Source: BJHQ01 sp964654285 (lineage in GTDB: Bacteria > Planctomycetota > UBA11346). Taken from it: a stretch of DNA of 64,000 bases. The notes beneath the pieces were generated by a model. It was not told the origin of the DNA. It was given only the letters and a program-made list of their open reading frames with translations, and ran no database searches. How positions within the stretch are numbered: the stretch's first letter is position 1; every line of letters begins with the position of its first letter. The stretch covers positions 58,576 to 122,575 of the forward strand of contig CAZZJC010000011.1 in assembly GCA_964654285.1 (NCBI GenBank). The letters run 5' to 3'. This document shows positions 52,555 through 63,952 of this stretch, one piece after another. The position numbers and the translations under genes are program-made.

Positions 52555-53771
52555 TCTCCGCCCGCGCCCAGGCGATCGCCATCCTGGTTGGGACTGCAGC
52601 GGGCGAGCGCACGCGGCCGCCCACTGGCGCAGCCGGAGCCGACGCCCGCGACGATGCCCTGGTGCGCGAACTGGTCGCCGGGGCCAACCTGCATTACCGG
52701 CTCTACGACCACCTCGCGGCCCGCTTCCTGCAACCGCGTCCCCAGCCGCCGCTGCTGACCATGGCGCTCAGGGTCGGCTGCCATCAGTTGTTCGCCCTCG
52801 ACCGCGTCCCACCCCATGCGGCGGTGTCCGAGACCGTCGCCGGACTGCGTGACGCCGGCGGGCCGAAACTGGTGTCGGTGGCGAATGCGGTGCTGCGCCG
52901 ATTGTCCGAACTGCGGATCGACGAGCGTGACGCCGACGGGCCGGTCGGTCGCCTGCGCCCGGAAGTCCGGCCAGGGGATTCCGGCCTGGCCCACAGCCTG
53001 CCGGCGCTGCTGGTGCGCGATCTCGCGCCGCTGCTTGACGCCGATCCCGCGCGCCGTTTGAGCGATCTCAACCGACGGGCGCCGCTGTGCACCCGCACCC
53101 GGCCGCGTCGACCGGATCCGATCGGCCACTCCATCCTGCGCCGCGACGGCCCCTGGACCTGGTGGGAGGATCCCGCCGAGGCCCTGGCCTGGGTCGCGGA
53201 GGGCGTGTGCACGGTGCAGGACCGCAGCCAGGGAGAGGTCGCCGATCTCGCCGCCAGCGTCGGCCTGGCCGGACCCGGCGCCCTGGTCTGCGATCTCTGC
53301 GCCGCCCCGGGCGGCAAATCCCTCGCCCTGGCCGACCTCGGCTGCCGTGTCGTCGCAGCCGATTCCAGCCGCGAACGCCTGCGCGACCTCGATTCCCTTG
53401 CCAGCGATCTGCCCATGCGCCTGGCCCAGGACGGCCTGCATCCCGCCCTGCCCGCCCAGGCTTTCGACGTGGTCCTGGTCGACGCGCCGTGTTCGAACAG
53501 CGGCGTGTTCGCGCGCCGCCCCGAGGCCAAGCAACGCTACGACGAGCGCCACCTCGCCAGTCTCGCGATCATCCAGCGCGGCCTGCTGGCCGCCGCTGCC
53601 GGACTCGCCCGACCGGAAGGGCGCCTCGTCTACGCGACGTGCAGCCTGTCCCCGGCGGAGAACCAGGGCGTCGCGCATTCCCTGCCCGGCTGGCGCCTGC
53701 GTGGCGAACGCCTGCGCTGGCCCGACGCCTGGAGCGGCGGCGGCTATTGCGCGGTGCTGGTGCGCAACTGA
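52551..53771 (+). CDS. rsmB: 16S rRNA (cytosine-C5) methyltransferase, RsmB-like
   Basis: This protein of about 406 residues starts at TTG 52551, overlapping the previous stop as TTGA. The N-terminal NusB-like domain (DDALVRELVAGANLHYRLYDH) is followed by the methyltransferase domain: LVCDLCAAPGGKSLALADL (motif I), VLVDAPCSNSGVFARRPEAK (motif IV with Cys), and YATCSLSPAENQG, which carries the catalytic cysteine. It methylates C967 of 16S rRNA. No fmt or def gene is adjacent, unlike many genomes. An ATG start is not available in frame near the overlap. Confidence 0.9.
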   Translation: MISARAQAIAILVGTAAGERTRPPTGAAGADARDDALVRELVAGANLHYRLYDHLAARFLQPRPQPPLLTMALRVGCHQLFALDRVPPHAAVSETVAGLRDAGGPKLVSVANAVLRRLSELRIDERDADGPVGRLRPEVRPGDSGLAHSLPALLVRDLAPLLDADPARRLSDLNRRAPLCTRTRPRRPDPIGHSILRRDGPWTWWEDPAEALAWVAEGVCTVQDRSQGEVADLAASVGLAGPGALVCDLCAAPGGKSLALADLGCRVVAADSSRERLRDLDSLASDLPMRLAQDGLHPALPAQAFDVVLVDAPCSNSGVFARRPEAKQRYDERHLASLAIIQRGLLAAAAGLARPEGRLVYATCSLSPAENQGVAHSLPGWRLRGERLRWPDAWSGGGYCAVLVRN

Positions 53772-53854
53772 TGCCGGGATGGACAGGTCGCGACCTCAGC
53801 CTCCTCCATCCCCGGCCTTGACCGGCGCTGCGCCGCCCATGATCCCGCCCGCCG

Positions 53855-54015
53855 GATGACGGCAGCGGGAGAGGCCCCAGCCGGCGCACGCCGGGCCCGG
53901 GGCGCCGAAGGAGTAACGCTCTCAGGCCGAAGGACCGCTGCCTAACGGCACCCGGGAAAGAGCCCATCTGGGCCGCCGACGGAGTCACGCTCTCAGGCCA
54001 CCCGACCGGGGGAAT
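53855..54015 (+). promoter_or_regulatory. Tandem glycine riboswitch
   Basis: Two aptamers lie back to back. Aptamer 1 (about 53860-53942) has GGGAGAGGCC, GCGCCGAAGGAGTAACGC and TCTCAGGCCGAAGGACC. Aptamer 2 (about 53945-54012) has GGGAAAGAGCCC, GCCGACGGAGTCACGC and TCTCAGGCCACCCGACC. Both follow the glycine-riboswitch consensus (G-A-G-A-G stem, GCCGAAGGAG-type and CTCTCAGGC-type core). It lies 57 bp before the gcvP ATG and is expected to switch expression on with glycine. Confidence 0.9.
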
Positions 54016-54072
54016 CCACGCCGACCACGACCCGGGTCGGCGTCGGCATCCCCATCGGGCCGGAGCGTTCCC

Positions 54073-56925
<2,853 letters not shown>

Positions 56926-56940
56926 CGGCTGGCGGCGGCG

Positions 56941-58137
56941 TCAGCCGACGCCGCAGAGCATGAGCAGCAGGTAGAATCCCGCCGCCAGCAGCGCGCTGGC
57001 GGGCAGGGTGAGCACCCAGGCGATGACGATGTTGATCACCGTGGTCCAGCGCACGGCGGCGAAGCCGCGCGTCGCGCCGGCGCCCATGATGCTGGAGGTG
57101 ATCGCGTGGGTGGTCGAGATCGGCATCTTGAGCCAGGTGAAGGCGAGGATCACCGCCGTGCCCGAGGTCTGGCCGGCGAAGCCCTGGAGGGGGGACAGCT
57201 TGATCATCTTCCCGCCCATGGTCTTGATGATGCGCTTGCCGCCGGCCAGGGTGCCACCCGCCATCGACAGGGCGCAGGCGAGGATGACCCAGAACGGGAT
57301 GGAGTAGTCCGTCCGCTTGGTCTTCGGGTTGGCGGTGGCGGAGGGGAAGATGCTCTCGGGGTGTTCGCAGACGAAGGCGGGGGCATGCACGCGCTCCAGA
57401 TCCGCCTTGAAGCGGGCGTTTTCCGCCACGATGGCGCGCTGGCGTTCCTCGGCCATGGCCGGGGTGACGTTCACCGTCGCCGCAATCGGCGACACGGCCG
57501 GGGGTTCGACCTTCACGCTGCCCAGCCACGCGACCAGGGCGAGGGTGATGATGCCCATCGCCTTCTGGGCGTCATTGGAACCGTGCGCGAAGGACAGGGT
57601 GCAGGCCGAGACGAGCTGCATCAGCCGGGCTCCGCCATTGACCGTGGCCGGGCGGAAATGCCGGACGACCCACAGGCAGCCCACCATGAGGATGAAAGCG
57701 ATCAGGAATCCGGCCAGCGGGCTGATGACCAGCGGCAGGAGGACCTTGGTGGTCAACGCGCCCCAGCGGAAGGAGTCGAGACCAGCGTGGACGACCACCG
57801 CGCCGGCCAGACCGCCGATGAGCGCGTGCGATGAACTGGAAGGCAGGCCGTACCACCAGGTGATGAGGTTCCAAGCGCTCGCGCCAAGCAACGCCGCCAT
57901 CACCACGGTGGGGGTGCATGAGGCCGGATCGGTGATCAGTCCACCCGTGATGAACTGGGCCACCCCGATCGCGACCATGGCGCCGATCAGATTGAAGACC
58001 GCCGACACGATCACCGCCGTGCGGATCGACATCACCCCGGTGGCGACCGAGGTGGCGATGGCGTTGGCGGCGTCATGGAATCCGTTGATGAAGTCGAACG
58101 CCAGGGCGGCGAGGACGACGAACAGGAGCAGGGTCAT
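56941..58137 (-). CDS. Inorganic phosphate transporter, Pit family
   Basis: This 398-residue membrane protein has many hydrophobic helices and the two Pit signatures: FINGFHDAANAIATSVATGVMSI near the N-terminus and FAHGSNDAQKAMGIITLAL in the middle. An internal loop (about 215-265) contains a non-conserved insertion with ERQRAIVAENARFKADLERVHA. It is expected to take up phosphate with protons in the inner membrane. It starts 18 bp after the DUF47 gene, a common pairing (PhoU-like regulator and Pit transporter). Confidence 0.92.
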   Translation of the reverse strand: MTLLLFVVLAALAFDFINGFHDAANAIATSVATGVMSIRTAVIVSAVFNLIGAMVAIGVAQFITGGLITDPASCTPTVVMAALLGASAWNLITWWYGLPSSSSHALIGGLAGAVVVHAGLDSFRWGALTTKVLLPLVISPLAGFLIAFILMVGCLWVVRHFRPATVNGGARLMQLVSACTLSFAHGSNDAQKAMGIITLALVAWLGSVKVEPPAVSPIAATVNVTPAMAEERQRAIVAENARFKADLERVHAPAFVCEHPESIFPSATANPKTKRTDYSIPFWVILACALSMAGGTLAGGKRIIKTMGGKMIKLSPLQGFAGQTSGTAVILAFTWLKMPISTTHAITSSIMGAGATRGFAAVRWTTVINIVIAWVLTLPASALLAAGFYLLLMLCGVG

Positions 58138-58155
58138 CGGTCGGTTCCGCCCGGC

Positions 58156-58794
58156 TCAGGCGTTCTTGACCGCGAGGTTGGTCAGGATGTCGGAGACCGA
58201 ATCGCAGGAGTCGATGGCGTCCTCCAGGTCCTCCAGAACCTCCTTTTCGCGCAGGATGGTCTTGGCGTCGATGGCGGGATCGTGGAAGAGCGTATGCATG
58301 GCGTCGCGGTAGATCTGATCGCCGTCCTTTTCCAGCATGGCGACGCGACGCGCGTCGGCGATCACCTGGGTCCAGTTGCGTCCGCGCAGCTGGGTCAGGG
58401 CCGCGAGCAGGGCGCCGGTGCATTCGACCAGCTTGTCGGCGAGCAGGCACATCGGCCTGGTCGGCTTCTCGACCCCGAAGAGCACGCAGGCGCGTGCGGC
58501 GGCGTTGGTGTGGTCGATGATGCTGTCGAGCCGTTTCGAGAGCTTTTGCAGGTCTTCACGGTCGATGGGCGTGGCGAAACTCTTGGCCAGCGCATCGAGC
58601 ATGCCGTGCACCGCCTTGTCGCCCTGGTGTTCGATCTCCTGCACCCGGTCGCGCACGGTCAGCGGCGAGGCGCCCTCTTTCAGCGTCGCCATCGCCAGGG
58701 CGGCGGCGCGGGCATGGGCGGCGATCTCTTCCAGGTAGTCGAAAAAGTGGTCTTCGCGCGGCAGAAGCCAGCGGATCAGGACGTTGGGTGACAT
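58156..58794 (-). CDS. DUF47/PhoU-like phosphate transport regulator
   Basis: This 212-residue all-helical protein starts MSPNVLIRWLLPREDHFFDYLEE and has SPLTVRDRVQEIEHQGDKAVHGML and LDSIIDHTNAAARACVLF, as in the DUF47 (TIGR00153) family related to PhoU. The family is thought to control the neighbouring Pit transporter. It begins 20 bp downstream of four Pho-box-like half-sites and is followed by the transporter gene after 18 bp, so the two form an operon. Confidence 0.9.
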   Translation of the reverse strand: MSPNVLIRWLLPREDHFFDYLEEIAAHARAAALAMATLKEGASPLTVRDRVQEIEHQGDKAVHGMLDALAKSFATPIDREDLQKLSKRLDSIIDHTNAAARACVLFGVEKPTRPMCLLADKLVECTGALLAALTQLRGRNWTQVIADARRVAMLEKDGDQIYRDAMHTLFHDPAIDAKTILREKEVLEDLEDAIDSCDSVSDILTNLAVKNA

Positions 58795-58813
58795 GGCCGG
58801 GCATCCCAGCCGG

Positions 58814-58852
58814 TATTAAGAGAAGGTCAAGATCAGGTTAAAATCACATGAA
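58814..58852 (-). promoter_or_regulatory. Four 11-bp-spaced Pho-box-like half-sites
   Basis: On the minus strand the half-sites TTCATG, TTAACC, TTGACC and TTAATA stand at 58852, 58841, 58830 and 58819, each separated by exactly 5 bp. This is the spacing of PhoP/PhoB boxes (TT[A/G]AC-type direct repeats). They sit 20 bp upstream of the DUF47 ATG, in an AT-rich patch, and likely mediate induction under phosphate starvation. Confidence 0.55.
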
Positions 58853-58878
58853 AATCCAAGGGACTGCGGAACCAGGCT

Positions 58879-60147
58879 TCAGGACCGCAGGTGCTCGCGC
58901 ATCAGCGCGGCGTAATCGGCCTGGTCGGCGGCGGCGGCGCATTCGCGGGCGCTGTGCATCGACAGCATCGGTGCGCCGACATCGACGCAGGAGATGCCCA
59001 GGTTCGCGGCCACCGCCGGGCCGATGGTCGAGCCGCAGCCCAGATCGGTGCGGGCGACGAAATCCTGCAGGGCGATGCCGGCGCGACGGGCGCAGGCGTG
59101 GGCGTGCGCGGCGCCGGCGCCGTCAGTGGCGTAGCGGCGGTTGTGGTTGCTCTTGAGCACGATGCCGCCGCCCAGACGCGGGCGGTGGCGCGGTTCGTGG
59201 CGGTCGGGCCAGTTGGGGTGGACGGCGTGCGCCATGTCGGCCGACAGCATGCGGCTGCCGGCGAGCGCCGCGAGGTACGCCGCGCGATCGAGCCCGCAGC
59301 CCAGGGCCACGCGTTCGAGCACCTGTCCGAGCAGGCTGCCGTCCGCGCCCTCGGCGCTTTCCGAACCGATCTCTTCATGGTCGAAACAGGCAAGAACCTG
59401 TGCGGAATCCGCGGATTCTGCGGCGTTGGCGCCCACGATCGCGGTCAGCCCGGCGTGGCACGAGGCGAGATTGTCGAGCCGGCCCGAGAAGACGAGCTCG
59501 TCCTTCGCCCCGCCCCGCGTCGCCGGGGTGAGATCGTAGAGCGACAGGTCGGTGGCGGCGAGGTCGGCGGGCGCGATCCCGGCGGCACCGGCGATGAGGG
59601 CGGCGAACTCCTCGCCTGCGTCGGTGCCGGTGGCGAGACCCCAGAGCGGTGCGAGGTGCAGCTGGGGATTCAGCTTGAGACCATCGTCATTGAGCCGGCG
59701 GTCGAGGTGGATGGCGAGGCTGGCGACGCGCGCCAGCGGTCGTGCCAGCCGGACCGGCAGGCAGAGGCCATCGCGCGTCCAGACCTCGCCGGCGAGGCCG
59801 AGATCGCGGTCGAGCCAGGTGTGGGCGAGGGCGCTGCCGTAGACTTCGACCCCCAACTGCAGGCAATGCTCGCAGGTGTAGGCGGCACGCGGTTTCAGCC
59901 GCAGATGCGGGCTGTCGGTGTGCGCCCCGACCAGGGTGAAACGCCGGATCCGGCGGGAGGAGAGGACCAGCGCGATGACCGTCGCCCCCCGCCGCAGGAC
60001 GTAGCGGCCGGGCGCCAGATCCCAGGTGGCGGCGGGATCGAGCGTCTGGAATCCGGCCGCCGCCAGCCGTCTGGCGATTTCCCGCGCCGCGTGCGACGGG
60101 CTGGGCGAGGCGTCGAGGAAGGAGAGCAGGTCGGCGACGGTGTCCAT
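58879..60147 (-). CDS. M18 family aminopeptidase (aspartyl aminopeptidase-like)
   Basis: The product is 422 residues from the ATG at 60147 (MDTVADLLSFLDASPSPSH). The zinc ligand motifs are visible: VGAHTDSPHLRLKPR, LACFDHEEIGSESAEGADGS, and C-terminal SMHSARECAA with the His ligand. ATSHNRRYATDGAG-type sequences precede. M18 enzymes form cytosolic dodecamers and remove N-terminal acidic or general residues. Length is typical. Divergent and upstream genes are not functionally related. Confidence 0.92.
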   Translation of the reverse strand: MDTVADLLSFLDASPSPSHAAREIARRLAAAGFQTLDPAATWDLAPGRYVLRRGATVIALVLSSRRIRRFTLVGAHTDSPHLRLKPRAAYTCEHCLQLGVEVYGSALAHTWLDRDLGLAGEVWTRDGLCLPVRLARPLARVASLAIHLDRRLNDDGLKLNPQLHLAPLWGLATGTDAGEEFAALIAGAAGIAPADLAATDLSLYDLTPATRGGAKDELVFSGRLDNLASCHAGLTAIVGANAAESADSAQVLACFDHEEIGSESAEGADGSLLGQVLERVALGCGLDRAAYLAALAGSRMLSADMAHAVHPNWPDRHEPRHRPRLGGGIVLKSNHNRRYATDGAGAAHAHACARRAGIALQDFVARTDLGCGSTIGPAVAANLGISCVDVGAPMLSMHSARECAAAADQADYAALMREHLRS

Positions 60148-60196
60148 GCCCGATCGTCGCCCGCGAGACCGGTCAAGGCAAGCCGTCCGCGCCACA

Positions 60197-60233
60197 GAAC
60201 GAAGAACGGACGCCTGGCGAAACCAGGCGTCCG
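60197..60233 (-). terminator. Hairpin terminator after rpmA
   Basis: An 11-bp perfect stem (60207-60217 with 60223-60233: CGGACGCCTGG / CCAGGCGTCCG) with a 5-nt loop lies 53 bp after the rpmA stop on the minus strand. It is followed by TTCTTCGTTCT, moderately U-rich, which fits an intrinsic terminator. Confidence 0.6.
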
Positions 60234-60285
60234 GCGATCGGCAAGGCGGAGATGACGGAGCCGCGCCGAGGCGCGGCGTCCGGGA

Positions 60286-60540
60286 TCAGCCGGGAACGGG
60301 CGTGACCGGCACCACGTCGACGAAGCGGTTGCGGTACGACACCTGGCCGTCGACCACGGCGAAGATGGTGTAGTCCTTGCCCACCGCGGCGCCGCGACCC
60401 GGTTTGAACCGGCCGCCGACCTGGCGTACCAGGATGTTGCCGGAGCGGACGTGTTCGCCGCCGTATTTCTTGATGCCACGGCGCTGGGCGCGCGAGTCGC
60501 GACCGTTCTGGGTCGAGCCGGTTCCCATCTTGTGTGCCAT
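60286..60540 (-). CDS. rpmA: 50S ribosomal protein L27
   Basis: The product is 84 residues from the ATG at 60540, with AGGAGTCC upstream. MAHKMGTGSTQNGRDSRAQR is the family N-terminus without a cleaved pro-sequence, followed by GGEHVRSGNILVRQVGGRFK and a C-terminal DYTIFAVVDGQVSY. It contacts the peptidyl transferase centre. Unusually, rplU and obgE are not adjacent, so the usual rplU-rpmA-obgE cluster is broken. The gene appears to be monocistronic with its own terminator. Confidence 0.95.
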   Translation of the reverse strand: MAHKMGTGSTQNGRDSRAQRRGIKKYGGEHVRSGNILVRQVGGRFKPGRGAAVGKDYTIFAVVDGQVSYRNRFVDVVPVTPVPG

Positions 60541-60766
60541 AAAGGACTCCTCTGCGCTGGCCGGTGCATCCCGGCGGGGTGGGGAAGATAGCAACCGAGA
60601 TGGGGTCGGCAAGAGCACGCCTTGCGATCGCCGGGAACCAGGCGGCGGAACCCGGCACTGCCCCGGGTCACCGGTCCGGGCCCTGGCCGATGCGCGCTCC
60701 GTCGCCGCGAGCGCGCCCTTTTCCCGACGTCGCTGCCTCTATGCTGCCCCCTTCCTGGAGGCACCC
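60541..60766. other. Divergent intergenic region (rpmA / ribH)
   Basis: These 226 bp hold both promoters. No riboswitch (such as the FMN type) or clear -35/-10 pair is visible. A TGGAGG ribosome-binding-like run lies before the ribH ATG. Confidence 0.5.
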
Positions 60767-61240
60767 ATGTCCACTCAGATCGGCGGCGATTTCGCCGGCA
60801 ATGGCCGCACGTTCGCCATCGCGGCCGCCCGCTTCAACTCGGCGATCGTCGAACGGCTCATCGAGGGCGCCCTCGACACCCTCGCCCGGCATGGCGTCGC
60901 TGACGCCGACATCACGGTGGTGCGCTGCCCCGGCGCCTGGGAGCTGCCCCTGGTCGTGCGCCGCCTGGCCGACACCAGGCGCTTCGATGCGGTGATCGCG
61001 CTCGGCTGCGTCATCCGCGGCGAGACGCCGCATTTCGACTACGTCGCCGGCGAATCGGCCAAGGGCCTGGGCGTGATCGGCCTGACCTTCCCGGTGATCA
61101 ACGGCGTGCTGACCTGCGACACCACCGACCAGGCGCATGCCCGTTCGGGACTGAAGGCCGGCAACAAGGGCGCCGACGCGGCGCTCGCCGCGCTCGAACA
61201 GGTCAACGTATTGAGGGCCATCGGCGGCATTCATGGTTGA
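60767..61240 (+). CDS. ribH: 6,7-dimethyl-8-ribityllumazine synthase
   Basis: The product is 157 residues from the ATG at 60767. It has FAIAAARFNSAIVERLIEGAL, VRCPGAWELPLVVRRLA, ALGCVIRGETPHFDYVAGES and GVLTCDTTDQAHARSG, all RibH signatures. It condenses ArP and DHBP to lumazine, the step before riboflavin synthase. Its 3' end overlaps nusB by 8 bp. The open frame extends upstream, but the conserved start (MSTQIGGDFAGNGRTFAI) fits other RibH proteins. Confidence 0.96.
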   Translation: MSTQIGGDFAGNGRTFAIAAARFNSAIVERLIEGALDTLARHGVADADITVVRCPGAWELPLVVRRLADTRRFDAVIALGCVIRGETPHFDYVAGESAKGLGVIGLTFPVINGVLTCDTTDQAHARSGLKAGNKGADAALAALEQVNVLRAIGGIHG

Positions 61241-61874
61241 TGCTCCGCGGCCGTCTACCGGGTCCGGGGCCAGCGGGTCCGGGATCGGCCAGAGCCCGAG
61301 CGGGCGCAGCGGTTCCGGCGCGAACCGGGGCGACCGCCAGGTCCGCACCCTCGGCCGCACGCTCGCCCTGCAATTGACCTACGCCTGGGAGCAGAACCGC
61401 TACATCGATGACGGCAACCTGCTGCCGCAGGAGGTCCTCGACGGCCTGCCGCTCGCGGCGGTGGCCTTCGCCAGCGAGCTCTTCGCCAGCCTGCGCGACC
61501 ACCGCCAGCCGATCGACGCCGCGATCGACCAGCGGCTCGAGAACTGGACCATCCATCGCCTCGCCTGCACCGACCGCGCCATCCTGCGCCTGGGCACCTG
61601 CGAACTGCTCTACGGCGCCGGCACCCCGCCCAAGGTGGCGATCAACGAGGCGATCGAGCTGGCCAAGCGCTTCGGCAGCGACTCCAAGACCGCGCGCCTG
61701 GTCAACGGCGTGCTCGACCGCACCGCGCGCGACTTCCGCCCCGACGAGATGCGCGGCCAGGAACCCCGCCGCACCGGCGAGACCGGCGTGCTCAGCGATG
61801 TCTGGAAGGGCGACGATCAGCCGCGTCCGCCGACCAGCCTGCTGCGTCCCGGCGGCGGCTCGCCGCACCCGTAG
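61233..61874 (+). CDS. nusB: Transcription antitermination factor NusB with N-terminal extension
   Basis: This 213-residue protein has a disordered Ser/Gly-rich N-terminal extension of about 35 residues. It is followed by a NusB helical domain: GRTLALQLTYAWEQNRY, LACTDRAILRLGTCELLYG, and PPKVAINEAIELAKRFGSDSKTARLVNGVLDR. NusB with S10 binds boxA in rRNA operons. Its start overlaps ribH by 8 bp, as in many bacteria with the ribH-nusB order. The C-terminal 40 residues (QEPRRTGETG...) are also non-conserved. Confidence 0.92.
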   Translation: MVDAPRPSTGSGASGSGIGQSPSGRSGSGANRGDRQVRTLGRTLALQLTYAWEQNRYIDDGNLLPQEVLDGLPLAAVAFASELFASLRDHRQPIDAAIDQRLENWTIHRLACTDRAILRLGTCELLYGAGTPPKVAINEAIELAKRFGSDSKTARLVNGVLDRTARDFRPDEMRGQEPRRTGETGVLSDVWKGDDQPRPPTSLLRPGGGSPHP

Positions 61875-61883
61875 CCGCTCCCC

Positions 61884-63002
61884 ATGGTGGCAGCCGATCG
61901 GCCCGGTGACGATGCCGCGTGGATGCGCCGCGCCCTGCGCCTGGCCTCGCTCGGCCTCGGCGCGACCGCGCCGAATCCGTCGGTGGGATGCGTGCTCGTC
62001 CGCGATGGACGCCTGATCGGCGCCGGCCGCCATGCCCGCTGCGGGGCGGAGCATGCCGAGATCGCGGCGATCCGGGACGCGCGGCGTCGTGGCGCGGATC
62101 CGCGCGGGGCGACCGCTTACGTGACCCTGGCGCCCTGCACGCGGCACGGCCGGCAACCGCCGTGTGCGGAGGCGCTGGTCGCGGCCGGCGTCGCCCGCGT
62201 GGTCGCGGCGATCGCGGATCCGCACCAGGAGGACGCCGGTGTGCATCTGCCCGGCGTCCGCTACGAGGTCGGCTGCGGTGCGGAGGTCGCGGCGCAGATC
62301 CACGGCGGTTTCCTGACCCGGATCCGCCACGGCCGCCCGCGCATCACCGGGAAGTGGGCGATGACGCTCGACGGCTGCCTCGCGGCGGCCAGCGGCGACA
62401 GCAGGTGGATCTCGACCCCGGCGGCCCTGGCGATGGCGCGGCGGCGGCGGCGCGCGTTCGACGCCATCGTGGTCGGCGCCGGGACGGCGTTCGCCGACGA
62501 TCCCCAATTGCTGGCGGTCGGGGCGCGCGCCCACCTCGACGGCGCGGGTCCGCGCCGGGTGGTGCTCGGGCGGAACCCGCGCCTCGCCGCGTCGGCGAAG
62601 ATCCTGGCGCCGGCAGCGGCCCCGGTGCTGGTCGTCGCCACTGCGGCGGTGCTGCGCGAACGGCCGTGGCTCGGGCCGCTGCTGATCGACCAGGTCGACA
62701 GCCACGATCCGCACGCGGTCGCGGCGTGGCTCGGGCGGCTGGGCTGCAATGACGTGCTCGTGGAAGGCGGATCCCAGGTGCATGCCGCGTGGCTCGCCGC
62801 CGGGTTGTACGACCGGTTGGAGATCTACCTGGGGACCATCGCGCTCGGGGGCGGTCTCGCGGTGGCGGTGGGCGGCGCCTGCGCCCGCATCGCCGACGGC
62901 GGGAGGTTCGTGCCTGAACAGGCGCCGCTGGGCGTCGATGGGGGCGTGGTGCTGCGGATGCGCCGCGCTGATGCGACCGATTCTCGGCCTTTGGCGCCAT
63001 GA
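61884..63002 (+). CDS. ribD: Bifunctional riboflavin biosynthesis protein RibD
   Basis: This 372-residue protein has a deaminase domain at residues 1-145. The zinc site reads HAEIAAI and APCTRHGRQPPCAEAL, with Thr-Arg where Ser-His is common. The reductase domain spans about 155-360 (ITGKWAMTLDGCLAAASGDSRW, DAIVVGAGTAFADDPQL). It catalyses two steps from the GTP-derived pyrimidine to ArP. It starts 9 bp after nusB and overlaps the transporter by ATGA. ribA, ribB and ribE are not in the window. Confidence 0.95.
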   Translation: MVAADRPGDDAAWMRRALRLASLGLGATAPNPSVGCVLVRDGRLIGAGRHARCGAEHAEIAAIRDARRRGADPRGATAYVTLAPCTRHGRQPPCAEALVAAGVARVVAAIADPHQEDAGVHLPGVRYEVGCGAEVAAQIHGGFLTRIRHGRPRITGKWAMTLDGCLAAASGDSRWISTPAALAMARRRRRAFDAIVVGAGTAFADDPQLLAVGARAHLDGAGPRRVVLGRNPRLAASAKILAPAAAPVLVVATAAVLRERPWLGPLLIDQVDSHDPHAVAAWLGRLGCNDVLVEGGSQVHAAWLAAGLYDRLEIYLGTIALGGGLAVAVGGACARIADGGRFVPEQAPLGVDGGVVLRMRRADATDSRPLAP

Positions 63003-63952
63003 TCGCCGCGCTGCTCGGCCGCCATTTCTGGATCCCGGCCTACGTCGCCCTGGCGCTCGGCCTCTGGCTGCCGGGCGGTGAATTCGCGGCGGCGAAGTCG
63101 GCGGTGCCCTTCGCCCTGGGCGGGATCCTGTTCTTCACCTGCCTGCGCATCCCCTTGGCCGAGGTCTCGACCGGGCTGCGCGATCAGCGGCTGCTGCAGC
63201 GCACCGTCTGGATGGGCGGGCTGAAACTGATCGCGATCCCCGCCCTGGCGTGGGGGGCGACCTGGATCGTCGCGCCGGCCTGGGCGCCGGGCGTCGCCCT
63301 GGTCAGCATGATGCCTGCCGGGTTGTCGTCGGTCGCCCTGGCCGACCTGCATCGCGGTGACCGGGTGCAGGCGCTGTTCCTGATCATCGTCACCAGCCTG
63401 TGCGCGCCCCTCATCATCCCGCTCGCGATGGCGCTCATCCACCCAGGATCGTCCGGTCCCGGGATGGGCCAGATGGCCGGGCAGACGGCCTACATCCTGC
63501 TTCTGCTCGCCGTGCCGTTCGTCGCCGCTCAGGCCGTGCGCCGGATCGCGCCCGGCTGGGTCGCGCGCGGCATGCCCTGGTGGAGCCGGTTCGCCATCCT
63601 GTCGCTGGTCGTGATGGTGCTGCTCAGCTGCCTCGGCAACCGCCAGGCGTGGGCGGGCTGGGATCCGGTGCGCATGCTCGTCCCGCTCGCCCTCGTCGGC
63701 CTGGCGACCGGGATCGCCTTCGCTTTTGCCGCCGGCCTGCGCCGCTGGCTGCCGCTCGGGACGGTGACCGCCTTCGCCTGCGCCGCGCTCTACATGAACA
63801 ACGGACTGGCGATCGCCTACGCCACCAGGTTCCATCCCGGCGAGGCCGAGATCATCCTGCCCTGCGTGCTGATGCAGGTGCCCATGGTCGCGTCGGTGGT
63901 GCTGTGGGGACGTTGGGTGAAGACGGATCCCGCCGGCGCGGCCATCGCCTGA
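62999..63952 (+). CDS. Bile-acid:sodium-symporter-like membrane transporter (BASS/SBF-like)
   Basis: This 317-residue protein has about nine to ten transmembrane segments and no cleavable signal. ALGGILFFTCLRIPL, SMMPAGLSSVALADL and FACAALYMNNGLAIAYA follow the pattern of SBF-like transporters. Some BASS members move keto acids or pantothenate, and no substrate can be read from this sequence. It overlaps ribD by ATGA, so the operon ribH-nusB-ribD ends with it. Export or uptake of a riboflavin precursor or a related compound is inference only. Confidence 0.7.
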   Translation: MIAALLGRHFWIPAYVALALGLWLPGGEFAAAKSAVPFALGGILFFTCLRIPLAEVSTGLRDQRLLQRTVWMGGLKLIAIPALAWGATWIVAPAWAPGVALVSMMPAGLSSVALADLHRGDRVQALFLIIVTSLCAPLIIPLAMALIHPGSSGPGMGQMAGQTAYILLLLAVPFVAAQAVRRIAPGWVARGMPWWSRFAILSLVVMVLLSCLGNRQAWAGWDPVRMLVPLALVGLATGIAFAFAAGLRRWLPLGTVTAFACAALYMNNGLAIAYATRFHPGEAEIILPCVLMQVPMVASVVLWGRWVKTDPAGAAIA

